Assembly: GCA_023055355.1 (NCBI GenBank)
Contig: JALJCS010000050.1
Coordinates: 2,728,001 to 2,792,000 of the forward strand
Direction: 5' to 3'
Length of the DNA stretch: 64,000 nt
Origin: Agelaius tricolor
Taxonomy: Eukaryota; Chordata; Aves; Passeriformes; Icteridae
Part shown: in pieces, positions 10,801 through 22,879 of the stretch
Layout of the letters: the number at the start of each line of letters is the position of its first letter
Numbering within the stretch: position 1 is the stretch's first letter
Notes under the pieces: generated by a model
The model's input: the letters and a program-made list of their open reading frames with translations, nothing else
What the model was told of the DNA's origin: nothing
Database searches by the model: none
Made by a program: the position numbers and the translations under genes

Positions 10801-11497
10801 CGGCTAGGTCAGAAAATGTGTTCCCTGAAGAATACTCCTGCTGCTGCGAAGATGGTCTTCCCCACCGCTGGTGGCACCCCAGGGGGAGGAGGCAAAGGCA
10901 GAGGAGTACGCCTGGTGGGAATCCTGATTGGCCTGAGCCTGGCCATGTGCAGGACGCAGTCTGCACATTGAGGTCCCGATGAGAGGCGGAAACGAGAGCT
11001 CTGCAGATGAGTGCGGAAGTTGCACTCAGGTGGTCCCAGTTGTGCAAGGGGATGGGAAACCCTCAGCATACCAAGCCCCGGAAGAATGCATCAAGGAGCC
11101 TGGCAGGTACTGTTGGGTGAACGGCACAAGGGTCAAATTATGTAAATTGGACAAGCAGATTTGGTGTATCAATTCTGAGGCAGGGTCAAGGAACGGGCAG
11201 TCAGATGAGCACAAGCATCAGATACGGAAACAGAGTGCAGAAATAATGTCAATCCCTGTTTGTAACCAATGCAATCGAACCATGTGGGTTGGGGGAAAAA
11301 CTGAATCGATCTTTGTCGCGTATCACCATGTGAACCCATTGTGTTATGACAATGCGAGGCTGGGGAAATGCACGATGAGCGGGAAAATGTATTGGATGGG
11401 AAGAATTGTTAAATTTGATAGCAAGTTTACCTTAAGCAGAGAACCAATCATATTGGATTTGGCACAGGTGAATGATGATAGGGTGTGCCTGCAATAA
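10801..11497 (+). pseudogene. env: env surface-subunit remnant of ERV 1
   Basis: The first part (10801-10971) ends in a hydrophobic stretch (VRLVGILIGLSLAMC) that looks like a signal peptide, then a TGA. The second part (from 10979, different frame) is cysteine-rich with possible N-glycosylation sites (NES, NGT, NRT) and stops at 11495-11497. A small secreted ectodomain is plausible. Assignment as the retroviral surface subunit rests mainly on position between pol and a clear transmembrane subunit. Confidence 0.55.
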
Positions 11498-12352
11498 GAC
11501 CGGGTTGTCTGTTTCATGAAAAATAAAGATGGTGAGGATCCTGAGGGAAGAATGAGAGAGATCACTCAGGAATTGAAGAGAAGGGAGTCAGAACTGAGGA
11601 AGAAACGAATTGAATGAGAGAGATTAAAAACTCTGGAAGAACAGTATGAATTACTTGAGAAAAAATATGCTGATGGGGAATTGCCTTCCCCGGACAGAAA
11701 TCGATTGATTTGATGCAAGAAATTGCAAGTGAACTGGGATTGTCAAATTGCTGGATTTGTGAGGGGCTGAAGTCAGCAGAGAAATGGCCATGAAAAGGGG
11801 AAGGTTTGGCTCCGGAACAGCTTCTGAAATGGGACAGTCCAAAAGTCTCAAAGTTGGCACAGAGGCCTGAGGGGTAGATTTTGGACCAGAGGGTAATTGG
11901 AACTATTTGTATCAGTCAGGAAGGAAAGGAATATACTGAGATGGTGGGATACACTCCGTGTGTAACTACCCTGACAGTAAATTCAAACAACAAGGGCAAG
12001 GTCTGGCAACCAGAACCCCTACGGGGTACTGGAGCCGGAAGAATGAGACCAATTGCGAATGGAACAAAAGGATAGGACTGTGCTGAGTCAAAAATCCTGG
12101 AGCCAACCCTTTCCAATCCTTGGAGGGCCTGAGAGAATACTGGGGACACCCAGGGAGGATGAATATCAGATGGAAAGCCCCAGATGGAATTCATTGAATT
12201 TGCGGGAAAAAGGCATACAGTGAGTTACCCCTGAGGTGGAAGGGATCATGCACTCTGGGCATGATCCAGCCAGTCTTCCTTACTCTCCCTCGAATGAAAA
12301 GTAACCTACTAGGGGCTCCTCTGTATGAGACCTGAGGAGGGAGAGGAGAAGC
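11498..12352 (+). pseudogene. env: Degenerate middle of env of ERV 1
   Basis: The surface frame continues past its stop for about 70 codons with a strongly charged, helix-prone stretch rich in E, K and R (about 11540-11690), then breaks at several stops. Short env-like pieces follow in different frames up to the transmembrane subunit. No intact gene is present. Confidence 0.45.
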
Positions 12353-13117
12353 TTGAAAAAGATGATACCTGTAACAAGTGGTAAACAAACCTGGCGGGAG
12401 GAAGAGTGGCCGGCTGCAAGAATGATTGATTATTATGGACTGAGCCCGTGGGCTCAAGATGGAAGCTACGGGTATAGGACTCCGATTTACCTACTGAGCC
12501 GGCTGATTTGGCTGCAGGCAGTGGTGGAAATTGTATCAAATCACACCTCTGAGGCCCTGGATTTACTTAGTCAGCAGCACACCCAGGTATGGGCATTTGT
12601 GTACCAAAATCGAATAGCTTTAGACTATTTGCTGGCCGAAGAAGGGGGAGTGTGTGGAAAGTTCAATGAATCAGAATGCTGTATTGAGATTGACAGTTAT
12701 GGGGAGACCATGAGAGGATTGGCAGCCAAAATCAAGAAAGTGGCCCATGTCCCTGTTCAAATATGGAATTCAATTTTGCAATCTTCATGGTGGGACAAAT
12801 TGTTTGATGGGGCCTGGTGGAATACAATTATGTTCTTTGTGCTGTGTTCAGTAGCTGGAATCCTATTCCTGCCATGTGTAATTCCTTGTTTTATTAGACT
12901 GATCCACTGTATCGTACAGGGGATGCAGATAGCAATAGTGCCCGTGGACCCGGAGTTGGCTTCCGGAAGCAACACACCTAAGATCATGAGCCTGGGAGAG
13001 AAGAAGTATGCCAGCAATGCTGCTGAAGTATTGGCAAAATTTAAGAAACGAGCAAAAACGAGTGTAAACAATACTGAGTATCAGGGTATTCCCCAAGGGG
13101 AGTACAGAATAGTTTAA
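12353..13117 (+). pseudogene. env: env transmembrane subunit of ERV 1, largely open
   Basis: Fusion-subunit remnant of the envelope gene, 254 codons without a stop, though cut off from its surface part. A heptad-like region (LDLLSQQHTQVWAF) precedes an immunosuppressive-type segment (QNRIALDYLLAEEG) and the CX6CC motif at 12653-12682, which in gamma- and alpharetroviruses links the two envelope subunits. A hydrophobic membrane anchor lies at about 12818-12920, followed by a long cytoplasmic tail of about 65 residues. The fusion-peptide region is not recognisable. The stop at 13115-13117 lies about 110 bp before the polypurine tract. Confidence 0.75.
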
Positions 13118-13228
13118 TAGAGGTTACTCTCTTTGTGAAAGACCCTTAATGGTGGCAAATAGAAGTAGATATAAAAAGAATTTAGCAATTTGGGCTATAA
13201 AAGAAGCATGAATTAAATTAATGATATA

Positions 13229-13241
13229 AAAGGGGAGGGAT
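13229..13241 (+). promoter_or_regulatory. Polypurine tract of ERV 1
   Basis: A purine run (aaaaggggaggga) sits directly before an LTR-type TG start at 13242, where plus-strand priming would occur. Confidence 0.7.
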
Positions 13242-13885
13242 TGTAATATATGGTAGGGATAATTCATGCTATTAATGTATGGTAAAAAATATTATGAAAT
13301 CCAAAAGCATACCTTTGACCATCCCAGCCGGGAGCAGCTGTCTATTTAGATTCAACTAGTTCCCGGACACACGTTAAGATAACGATCGATGCCTTAACGT
13401 AAGCATAGAAGCGTCCAGGGTGATGATCACCGGTTTCTTGAGTCCTCAGGAGCCACCCAAGAGCGATTATCGCCTTGCCAATTGCATCTCTCAAGACAGT
13501 CAGGGGCACCAAACTGATACATCTGCATACACGGCTTCCCCGGAGCCGATTGACACCAATGGCACACCTGGACCCGGCTTTTGTCCAGCTCTGCACATGG
13601 AAAGAAACAGCGATGCGTGTGAAGAGTTACAAAGGAAATTTGGTCATCTTTGCCTCGGGCACAATGAACTGTATAAAACCTCGCTGCAAGAAGCAGCGTG
13701 CGTGAATGGGGGAGACTCTGACACTCGAGGGGTCAGGTCCAGGTTCACCCAGCGCCAAACTCGGGCTCGGCGCTGTCTCTTTGGCTGTGGTGGTTTCGAA
13801 CATTGGAATTCGGTCTCGCAGACAAATTAATGAATCTTTGCTAAATTTTTGATAATTTTGGCTCACGATTTGATCATTTATAACA
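13242..13885 (+). mobile_element. 3' LTR of ERV 1
   Basis: It starts TGTAATATATGG right after the polypurine tract and ends TTTATAACA (TG...CA), 644 bp. A TATA box (TATAAAACC) lies at about 13672. Apart from the last few bases it shows no visible similarity to the 5' LTR at 1966-2604. Confidence 0.65.
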
Positions 13886-14860
13886 ATGGGAAGCAAAATT
13901 CCAACTGTTCACCTTCTCAGGCCATCCCAATGAATTTGGGAAGTTTGCAACTTTTTGGAACTCCTTGAGTTCAGCAATGGGAAGTAAAGCTTTTCTGAAT
14001 TGAGAAGTCTTAAACCCCTGATTCTTCTGTGGCTTCAGTAAGATGTTTTTGTGCTGAAGGAAATTACTTCAATGAGAAAATAATTTCAGCAGGGAGTGAG
14101 ACCTTCTGACAGAGACCAAGTGTTGCCAGCAGTTGCTCCAGGTGCTGCTGCCAACAGCCCCTGCAGGAAGGACCACAGCCCCCAATGCACGTGGGCTTTG
14201 TCTCCCTGTGGCACAGAAGCCCCCCGGGGGCACAGGTCTCTGGGGCAGGAGATGGGCACCAGCGCTGCCAGGGCTCAGGGGGTGGCAGCTCTGCTTGGGC
14301 AGGGACTCTGCCACACCTGCTGATGTCAGCACTCCCTGGGCCCCAGGGGTCAGAGCAGCATTCATGCCCTAGCCCACACGTTCCCTGTCCATGTCATACC
14401 CGCAGGTTTAGGATGGCCACCAGCTGGGACGTGTCCCAAGGAGGCTGTGCCAGCTTCTCTGGAAGGTCCTGTGCCCTTCCCAGCGCGGCATCAGCAGCCC
14501 TGGGGCTCATCCTGCTCCCCTGAGGCTGCAGACCAGGGCAGCATTTGCTGATGGTGAGAGCCGGTCCTACAGACCCTGTTGGGCTGTCTTAGACACCTGG
14601 TGCCAGGCATTCCTTCCAAGCTGGGCCACTTGGGCTGGGCTGGGGGCAGCCCCAGGGCAGAAGGCAGTGTGTGCAAGGGCCCTGGCTGGCACGCTGCAGC
14701 ACGGTCACCGTGCCATGGAACGGAACCCGGTGACCAAGGCCCCTTTGTGACACGTGGGAAATAGAAGCTTGCCCGGCTGCTGGGAGCACGCAACGGGGCA
14801 GAACAGGACAGAGCCGTGCCGTGAGGAGCCCCCACAGAGCGCACTCGTTCCTGTCTGACC
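13886..14860. other. No gene recognised
   Basis: The AT-rich first 200 bp give way to GC-rich sequence typical of the MROH neighbourhood. I could not identify further upstream MROH exons, though non-coding exons could lie here. Confidence 0.35.
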
Positions 14861-15240
14861 CGCAGCCTTTGTGAGGCCTTATTCCTGCAGCTGAGCTCCA
14901 GGCCAGGCCACAGGACTTGGTGACGCGTGGCCTTGCCGAGACTTCTCTTCTGCAGGTGCTCTCGAGGGCAAAGCGTGGGACTTGGTGCCCCAAAGGCATC
15001 TCCCATCCCTGCCACCAGTGCCCTCGAGGCCTGACCACAATCGTTGACACCTTGAATCCGTGACCCCTCCACAATCCAGGAGTCTCCTGTCCTTGTTGTA
15101 GGAGCCCTCAAGACCAGAGTGCAGGACTTGCTGTCCTGTAGCCTTGCCGAGGCTTCTGTCTTAAAGGTGCCTTCCAGGCACAACTGCAGGACTTGCTGAC
15201 TCGGAGCTTTTCCGAGGCATCTCTCCCGCAAGTAGCCACA
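14861..15240. repeat. Degenerate repeat before the MROH gene
   Basis: Phrases such as 'caggacttgctgact', 'gccttgccgaggcttctct' and 'aggtgccctcgagg' recur around 14908, 14969, 15121 and 15187, suggesting a decayed tandem repeat of roughly 65-150 bp. The last unit runs almost to the MROH ATG. Confidence 0.5.
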
Positions 15241-15432
15241 AATCCAGGCACTAACATGGAGCAGAGAGCCCTGAGAGCGCCCAAGGTGGCCTGGGGGGAA
15301 GAGGAGGAAGAAGGCCCTGCAGCTGCCCCAGCACAGGAGACCAAAGAGGTGCTGCCATTTGAGCTGCCGCCGGAGGGTGAGTGGCAGAGCTGGGCCACAG
15401 GCTTAGTGCCTGCAGCCAGCTTGGTGCCTTTG

Positions 15433-15498
15433 CATCCCATCCCATCCCATCCCATCCCATCCCATCCCATCCCATCCCATCCCATCCCATCCCATCCC
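15433..15498. repeat. (CATCC)n microsatellite
   Basis: About 13 perfect copies of CATCC lie in the first intron of the MROH gene. Translated on the minus strand they give repeated WDGMG, a by-product. Confidence 0.95.
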
Positions 15499-18400
15499 CT
15501 GGGCCATGCCCATGGACAGGACAAAAAAGGGGCCTGGCAGACACCCTGCAGAGGCTGTGCTCCATCCCCTGGGGCATCCCGGGGCTCTCCCTGCCTGGGC
15601 AGCGCAGGGCTGGGCCGTGTTCTCCGGCCTCTCCTGCAGCCCCTCAGCTCTGGCTGCGCTCGCTCTTTGCCAGGTGCAGCCCTGGAGCGCACACAAGAGC
15701 AGGAGCCCGCCCGTGGCCTCTTCCGCAGAACAGCGCAGGTAGCTGCAGCCATCCCCACCTGGGCTGGGCCTGCTGGCACCGTGCTTGCAGCATTGCCTGC
15801 AACATGCCTGGCTTCTTGCCCTTCTCCTACAGCTGGTTTGCAAATTCATCAAGAAAATTCGGGCGGAAGAGATCAGCACCATGGGCACTGGGCTCAGAGC
15901 CTATTGGCACATCTTCAAAAGCAAGACCAGTGCTGCTCTGCTGGATATGCTCGTAGAGGAGGGCTTTTCCAAGCCAAAGCAAGTAAGCAGCCTGTGGCCA
16001 GGCTTTGATCCTGCCAGGAATTGCTTGCTCTCCCAAGCCATGCCTGCTGCTCACTGCAACTCTTGGAGGCCATGGCAGCGTGGTGGCAAGGGGAGCACTT
16101 GTCTGGAGAAGCTGGGGACATTCCTCCCTCTGGCAGCTTTCCAAGTCTCCCCGTGCCTTCTCCAGGTGCCCACCATGGTCAGGTACATCCACCAGTGGCT
16201 CCTGGCCAATCAGTTTGCTGAGCACAGGCTGAACAGGAGCCTGCTGGATCTGACGGAAGCACAGCCCGCTGACGTAGTCGTGACGCTCCTGCGTGTGGCC
16301 CCGTCCTGTGACAGGTATGGGGCCCACCTGCCCAGAGGGGCTCAGGGCTCCCCAGCCCATCAGCCTGTACAGCCTGGCCCAGGTTGGACAGGTTGTAGCC
16401 TGGCCTGAGCAACAGAGAGTTCCAGGGCCCTCTGGCTGCTCCCTTTGCCAGCCCTGGCACATCAGCCCCAGAGCCTGCTGCCATGCTCCCTCGCTGCCCC
16501 TCAGGGGCCTGTCCCCACAGGGCTGGACTGCCTGGCTGCTGCTGGCCAGTGGCATTGGGCAGAGGCAGAGCTGGCAGCCAGCTCAGCTCCCCACTGCTGC
16601 CCAGGCCCTGCTGCTGTGTCTGAGACCCCCCTGAGACAGAGCTCTAACCCCACAGAGCTGCTTTCACCATGTGGAAGAGCATCATGTGCTCGCCCAGGAC
16701 TGCAGAGCCGGCGCTGCTGATACTGCTGCACGTGCTGGGGAGCTGGCCCAAGCACAGCACGTGCACCGCCGATGGGGACAAAACGGGTGTCTTTGGCCTG
16801 GCTGTGAGTTTCTCTAACTGGCCTTTGCTGGCCCCAAGGCCGCCTCTCCAGCAGCTCTCCATCCCCCTTCCCCCAGTGCATCTCCCTGCCGCAGGCGCTG
16901 GCCTGAAACCTGGCCCAGGGGCAGCTCCAGGCCCAGCAGGCCCCGTGCTCCTGCTGCCTCTCTCCGGGCCTCTCCCTGCCAAGCTCGGGCCCTGCCACAC
17001 GGACACCTGGGCACTGAGCGCTCTCTCGGGGGGCTTTGTCCTTTGCAGGCAACCGTGGTGATGTGGAAGATCCTCCAGGTGCCCTGTGTGCCACATATGG
17101 TGACGGTGCATTTCCCCCACCTCTTTGTGCATCTGCTCTCCCAAGTGTTCTTCAGCACTCTGGATATGCCAGAGGAGGTCGATGCCTTCTGGAAGGGGAT
17201 ATGCCAGGAGGAATATGGCCTTGCCACCAGCCCCAACAGGTGCTCCATCCCACTCCTCCTGTCCCTGCCATGTCCCTGGCCAGGAGCCAGTGCTCCCAGC
17301 ATGACCTGGCCTTTGCTGTGCACGCAGGTTTGCAGTGCAGACCCTGAAGTCCCTGCTCTGCCGAATGCAGCACGAGGATGTGGTGGTGGCAATGGAAAGC
17401 CATGCTGGCTGGGACACGCTGCTATGTGCTGACAGCCACCACTATGCCGTGGCCCTGCTGGCCAGGTGAGAGCCCCTTCTGCCCACAGCCTCTGACATGT
17501 GTGCCCAGGGAGCTCCACAGAGTCCCTGAGTCGTGGGCCAGAGGGCCTTGTCACCGAGGGATGGCCAAGCAGACTGGAAAAGGCTGGCACAGGAGGGTGC
17601 CCAAAAGAGCTGCCTCCCAAATAGCCCAGGGCCTCTTGCAGGATGCTGGGGAAAGAGCAGAGCTCTGTGAGTCACTCCTGGCAGAGGTTTGTCCCCCTGG
17701 TCCACAGCCTTGGCTCATTTTCCTCCTGCCAGGGAGATGTGCTGTGTCTCCATCCCCTTGTGCTCCCGCATCGCTCGCTACCTGCTCCGGCTGCTCAGCA
17801 CACAGGAGCCACGCTGGCAGCTGCCCGCCCTGGCCTTCCTTGTGGAGGTGAGCCTGATGGCCAGCGCCGCCTGGCTGAGCTGCCTGCCAGCTCTCTGCCC
17901 TCTCGCAGCCGCCGCTGCCTGGGACGGTGCCCGCGCCCTGTGCTGCTGCCTGGGCCCAGCCCTGTGTGGCTCCGGGCTGCTGCCGGCCAGCTCCCCTGTC
18001 ACTGGCCTGTGCCTTTCAGGTCCTCCAGTTCCTGGACTTGAGTCAACGTGGTGCTAAAAGAGTCCTGCAAATCTTGTCAAGGCAGCTGCAGAGCCAGTGC
18101 AGAGAGAGGCGTCGCCTGGCGCTCAGGGCCCTTCTTGAGCTCATTGAGGAGCCCTTCATGGTGAGAAGGGGGCAGTGGCTGAGGCTGAGCTGGGCAATGC
18201 AGTCGCTTGGGCTTGGCAGGGCTTTGGGCGCTGGGGCAGCTGCTCCCAGCTCTCCTGCCTCCCACTTCAGCTGCCCCAGTGCTTGGCGACAGGCCTTTGG
18301 CCTCTGGGCCCTGCAGCAGCAGGATGGCATTTCACCAACTTGTCTTCCGCACAGACCAAAAAAATGTGGAGCCTGACTGAAAGTCTTGTGCGCTTCCTGT

Positions 18401-19083
18401 GGGATGCAGATGGAGAGACAGTTTTCATGACAGTCATGTTACTCAGCTTTATCATCTTGGACAATGCCACGCTGATGCCTGGCCCCATCACACTGCAGCT
18501 GCTTGAGGCGCTCCTGCCACTCTTGGACCACGTAAGGCTCACTGCCCCCAGCCACGGCCACTGGCTGCTGCCCGGACACTTTGTGCCCTGTGCATTTGCA
18601 GGCCTGTGCCAAGCTGAGCCCCGTGCAGCCGCAATGCTGAGCTCTTGTCTTCTTGCTTCCATAAAGAACAATTGGCAGGTTCAGCTGATCTCCATCCTGC
18701 TCTTCCGAACATTGGTGACTCTTCCACAGGAAAGGGAAAAAAAGGCCCTGAAGACAACACTGCGCCAGAGCCTGCTGCCCCTCTTCTTCCACTGCCATGA
18801 TGACAATCGGCTTGTGGCACAGGTGAGGACTCGTGGGCTGCTGCTGTCCCCCTGGCAGGTGGCTCAGCTGCCTCCTGCCCTGGCGCCTGCCGGGCTGCAG
18901 CCTCCTGCAGGCCTTGGCACAGGGACGCGGGTCCTGCGCCCTGGGCTGCGGGGCCATCTGCGCGGCTCTGCTGCTCTCCAGGCTTCTCAGGAAACGCTGC
19001 TTTGTGTGGCCAAGTTCCTGAAGAGGAGGGATCTTGAAAGACTGCTGAAGAGCCAGAATCTGTGGAAGTTCAGCAAGTGCCTG

Positions 19084-19576
19084 GTAAGGACGGCCTGCAA
19101 GCCCCAGCCTCAGTCCGGAGAAGCCCCCTGAGGGTGGTGCTCAGAGTGCGGGGCTGGCAGCTGTGCCCCTGCCCGCTGCTGCAGCCAGAGGCCGCGCGGG
19201 CTCTTCTCCAGGCTCCCGTGGGCCCGGCGTTGCTGCGGGGCGGGCCGGCCCCGCCGCTCCCCGGGCAGCAGCCGGCGCTCTGCCCTCTACGCTCGGGAGC
19301 CCGGCACCGGCGGCTGCTGGCCGCGCCTCAGGGCTGTGGGGCCAGGGGAGGCCCCGCCTGCTGCCCTGGCAGCGCCAGCCAGGCCCGGCGCCGTGGAGCC
19401 CCGCCTGGCCTGGGCATTGCTGCTGCCGCCCTCTGGCAGCCGTGCCCTGGGGCGGCAGCGTGCGCCAAGGGCCGGGCTGAGCCCTGCCGGGCCAGCAGCC
19501 CGTGTGGCCGCAGCGCCGGCAGCGCCGCTGGCAGGGAGCTCTGCCGCTGGTGCCGTCACAGGCTCTGTGTTCACAG
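19084..19576. other. Very GC-rich stretch replacing an expected MROH exon
   Basis: The sequence is markedly more GC- and CpG-rich than the other introns of this gene. No frame resembles the missing MROH segment, and no AG...GT exon of the required phase was recognised. Confidence 0.5.
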
Positions 19577-20111
19577 GCATGGCTGCGCGGCACCTGAGGG
19601 GGAAGAAGGAAGAGCTCCGGCTCATCTGCAGCGGTGAGTGAGGCCAGCGGGGGCTGCCGGGGGAGCTGCAAGCCCTGCCCCGGCTGCCGAGGGCTCTGCT
19701 CCCTGTGCGCACCAGAGGCGGCGTGGCCAGAGCACACCGAGATTTCAGGGCCACCCGGGGCATTCGTGGCCAGCAGCGTCGGGCTGGTCCCCTTGCTCCC
19801 TGCTCCCTCCTGCCCATGGCTAGAGCCGGCTGCCATGGCCCTGCCAGGGGGCACTCCTCGACTCCCCGCAGATCCGGGATCTGACCATGGCTCTGACCCT
19901 CTCTCTTTCAGCCCTTCAACACCTGACAGAGGACACCAGCAGTGCCGTGTCAGACGTGGCACTTCCAACATTGGATGTCCTCCAGGCACTGCAGAGTGAG
20001 CCATATTCCATCTTCCAGAGGCTGCAAGATCAGCTCCGCAGGGCATGGAGGACTCGGCCTCATCTGTCCAGGCTCGGCTGGCTGCGCTGCTGCAGTTCTG
20101 CAGAGAGCTGA

Positions 20112-21845
20112 TCGCAGAGGCTCTGTCTGCTGGGGCCACCTGAGCCAGGGGGAATTTTCCATTTCTCTAAGATTGTTCTTTTCTTCTTTTTGGTTTTTCT
20201 TTCTTATATGAATATAGAGTGTGTTATAATACCCAGACTCCCAGGAGCTTTCTTTTGCTACCCAGGCTCTGCAGGGCATAGGGGAAGAGGGGGAGAAGGG
20301 TGCCTGGGCTCAGCCAGCTGTCCCGGTGTGCAGTGTTGCAGGGAAAATGGCCAGAAGCCCCTTGGCCTTTGGTGGTTCTGCTGAAGCCTTTGTGCTGGTG
20401 ACAGAGCGGCTGGGCAGGGCCCGGAGCTGCGGGGATCCCTGTGAGAGCGGTGCCTGGAGATGGCCACAAGCCCTGGGCCAGGCAGGAAGCGCCCTCTGCG
20501 TCCTCCTGCCCATCTGCTGCTGGCTGCCTTGCTGAGGGCTCCCGGCTGCCTCTGGATGGGGCTCCTCTGGAGCTGCTGTGGGGCTGCGGCGCTGCTGCTG
20601 GGCAGCTTGGCCAGGCTGGGGCAGCCCCTGAGGGGATGGGGCCATGAAGGGATGAGGGGCTGGGAAGCCCTGACCGGACACGGCACTGGGAAGGCACGAG
20701 GGGGATGTGTGAGGGAGTGGGTGGCTGTAACATTGGCTGGAGCTGGAGTGGGTTGGAGACAGAGAGAGCACTCACCCCGATGTTCATGTGGCAAACAGAG
20801 AGCGTTTATTCTCAAGCCCTTCCTTCTAAAGGGCCTTTGAAAAAACCTGTCTGGATAATTTCATTGCTGTGATCTCTATGCCCTGTCAGAATCTGGCCAG
20901 TGAAATGCTCCAGCCCTGGGAGAGATGTGACTGGGCGAGGCCCCTGGCAGTCCAACCAGGGCTGGTCCATTCACACAGCACGAGCCAGCCTGCACTGTGA
21001 CACACGGCAACAGAGTGCAAGGCACAGCTCCGGGTGCTCCCCAGGAACCTCAGCTCTGGGAGCGCTGTCTGCCCCAAGCTCCAGGGGCTGCAGTGCGAGC
21101 CCGGCTGGGCTCTGCCCTGGGGCCATCCTGCAGGGACAGCTGGACACAGGGAGCATTCCCTTGCCACAAACAGCCAAGCCAGGGCTGCAGGGCAGCTGCT
21201 GCAGCCTGGACTGCACTGTTGTGTGCTGTGCTCTGGGGCTGGGGCTCCCCACACAGGGCACTGGGCTGGTGTGCCACAGGAGACAGAGAAGCTTCAGCTT
21301 CAGCCTCACTGAGGTGGGTGTGTGGGCTGGTTACAGAGCTCATCCTGCTGCAAGGACGAGGAAAAGGGAGAGGGAGCTCAGCAGTGAGGAGAGCTAAGGG
21401 CTGGAGAGTGGCTCTGAATGACACTAAAATCCCACTGGACCTCTGAGACATTGCTGCTCCTCAGCCAGTCACAAGATGAGACCCTAAGCCTGGGGCTCTG
21501 CCTTCCTCATGGTGAGGGGCACCAAGGAAGGCAACAGGGTGATGGAGACTGCAATGGGCTGGGAACTCACTGGGGGAAAAGAGGGAGCAGTTGGGAAGTA
21601 AAAGGCAGGTGGGGGAGAGAACTGTTCAGAGAAGAGCTGAGCTACAGCTTGAGCAAGCTGAAAAATGTCATTTGGGGTCATCCCAGATTGATTTCATTTC
21701 AGAAATTACTGAACAAGTTTATTTTTTGGGGGGAGTCACGTTTTCCCTTGGAAGTGTACACTCTGCAAACTTGGGCTGTGCTGCCAAAATGCTCAAGCAA
21801 GTCTGTGCTGCAGGTCACACCATTTCTTCTTTGGCTGATTCTGGC
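20112..21845. other. Intergenic, no gene recognised
   Basis: Between the MROH stop and the inverted duplication there is moderately GC-rich sequence without a recognised exon or repeat. Open frames on both strands are short or lack family resemblance. Confidence 0.35.
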
Positions 21846-22879
21846 CCGGTGCTGAGCCCAGCAGAGCCCTGGCAGAGCCCAGAGCAGCCTCAGCAGCCAC
21901 AGAGCCTGGCTGCAAGGAGAGAAAGCAGAAAGTGCCCATCAGCTGAGGGCTCCTGTGCCCTTGTGCCAAGGCCTGCGGTGCCCAGGCCATGCTGGCTGTG
22001 CCCAGAGCTGTGCCCAGAGCTGCCCATCCCTGCTGCCTTTGGCAGCAGAGCAGGAGGGCAGGACATGTGCCCAGCCTGCAGCCAGCCACGGCACATCCAG
22101 CCCTCAGCAGCTGCCCAGAGCAGGATGCTCCTGTGCTCGCTGCCATCTCCCAAAAGCTCTGATCCCACCCTGCCAAGCACACAGGGACTCACCTCACGCC
22201 AGCCACGGCTGCAAGAAAAGCTGCTCCCAAACCATGGCCTCAGCCTTCTCCAAGGCCACCGCTCATCCATGCCACAGCTGCTCCCAAGCACTTCCCAATA
22301 CAGACTAGAGCCCACCTAGAATGCTTCCTCTAGAAAAAGAAACAAAAAATTATTGAAAATAGATTACAGACAAAAGGGGGAAACAAGGTCAAAACTCTTA
22401 TCTCTGTCAGGGCCTTGAGGAAGGCCCAACTCCTACATGGTAGGGAAAAACCCACCCACGGGTTAGGGAGGCCCAGGCTTTCTCCCTTCCCCCCTGCACT
22501 GCCCCCCAAAATCACGGTGATCCCAAAGCAAACAAGGGCAGTGCAGCAGCCCAGCCCTTCCTTGCCTGCAGAGCAAAGCAGCCCCTGCACAGCTTCTGGA
22601 GTCCCACCTCTGCTCCCAGCATGGGGCTTTGCTTGTGTCGGGCTGGCTGCCCCAGCCCCAGCCCCAGCCCAGGCCACAGTGGCTGCTGGGGGCTGTTGGC
22701 AGGGCCAGGAGCCCACTCCCATTTGTACCCAGCCCAGCCCATGCCCCAGCCCTGCCAAAAGCAGCTGGGCAGCGACTGAAGGATCAGCTGCACCCGCCCC
22801 AGCAAAGGGGGAACCTTTGGTTCCTGGCAAGGCTGTGCAATGCCCAAATCTGGGAGCATCCCCCTGTGTGTGGACTCAT

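Larger units (their letters stand above)
1966..13885 (+). mobile_element. Decayed gammaretrovirus-like provirus (ERV 1)
   Basis: This is an old class I endogenous retrovirus. In order it has an LTR, a proline-type primer site, a 2.9 kb repeat-filled leader, gag, protease, reverse transcriptase, RNase H, integrase, an extra open frame, env surface and transmembrane parts, a polypurine tract and an LTR. Gag and protease share one frame across stop codons, as in gammaretroviruses that use stop readthrough, and the integrase has a gammaretrovirus-like C-terminal domain. Stops at 5768, 6449 and 8925 and several frameshifts in pol and env make it non-functional as written. The two outer LTRs are about the same length but not visibly alike, so the unit is probably a mosaic of two elements. 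Confidence 0.85.
15256..20111 (+). pseudogene. MROH-family (maestro HEAT-like repeat) gene, one exon missing
   Basis: HEAT-repeat protein of the maestro family; molecular role poorly known. Exons read by eye: 15256-15376, 15674-15738, 15833-15982, 16166-16314, 16656-16803, 17049-17239, 17328-17465, 17733-17847, 18020-18160, 18355-18531, 18667-18822, 18982-19083, 19577-19633, 19912-20111. All have GT/AG borders and the first twelve join in phase to 551 codons rich in leucine helices. The final exon ends at TGA 20109-20111 after an arginine-rich tail. Exon 19083 ends in phase 0, but exon 19577 needs one carried base, and the segment that family members have between them is not found. Direct joining meets a stop within seven codons. 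So this copy is a pseudogene, or the missing exon was lost in assembly. The ATG at 15256 is the first reasonable one; upstream exons may exist. Confidence 0.75.

Noticed and set aside
14491..15231. 246-codon minus-strand frame
   Set aside because: GC-rich shadow frame over a degenerate repeat; no splice context or family resemblance.
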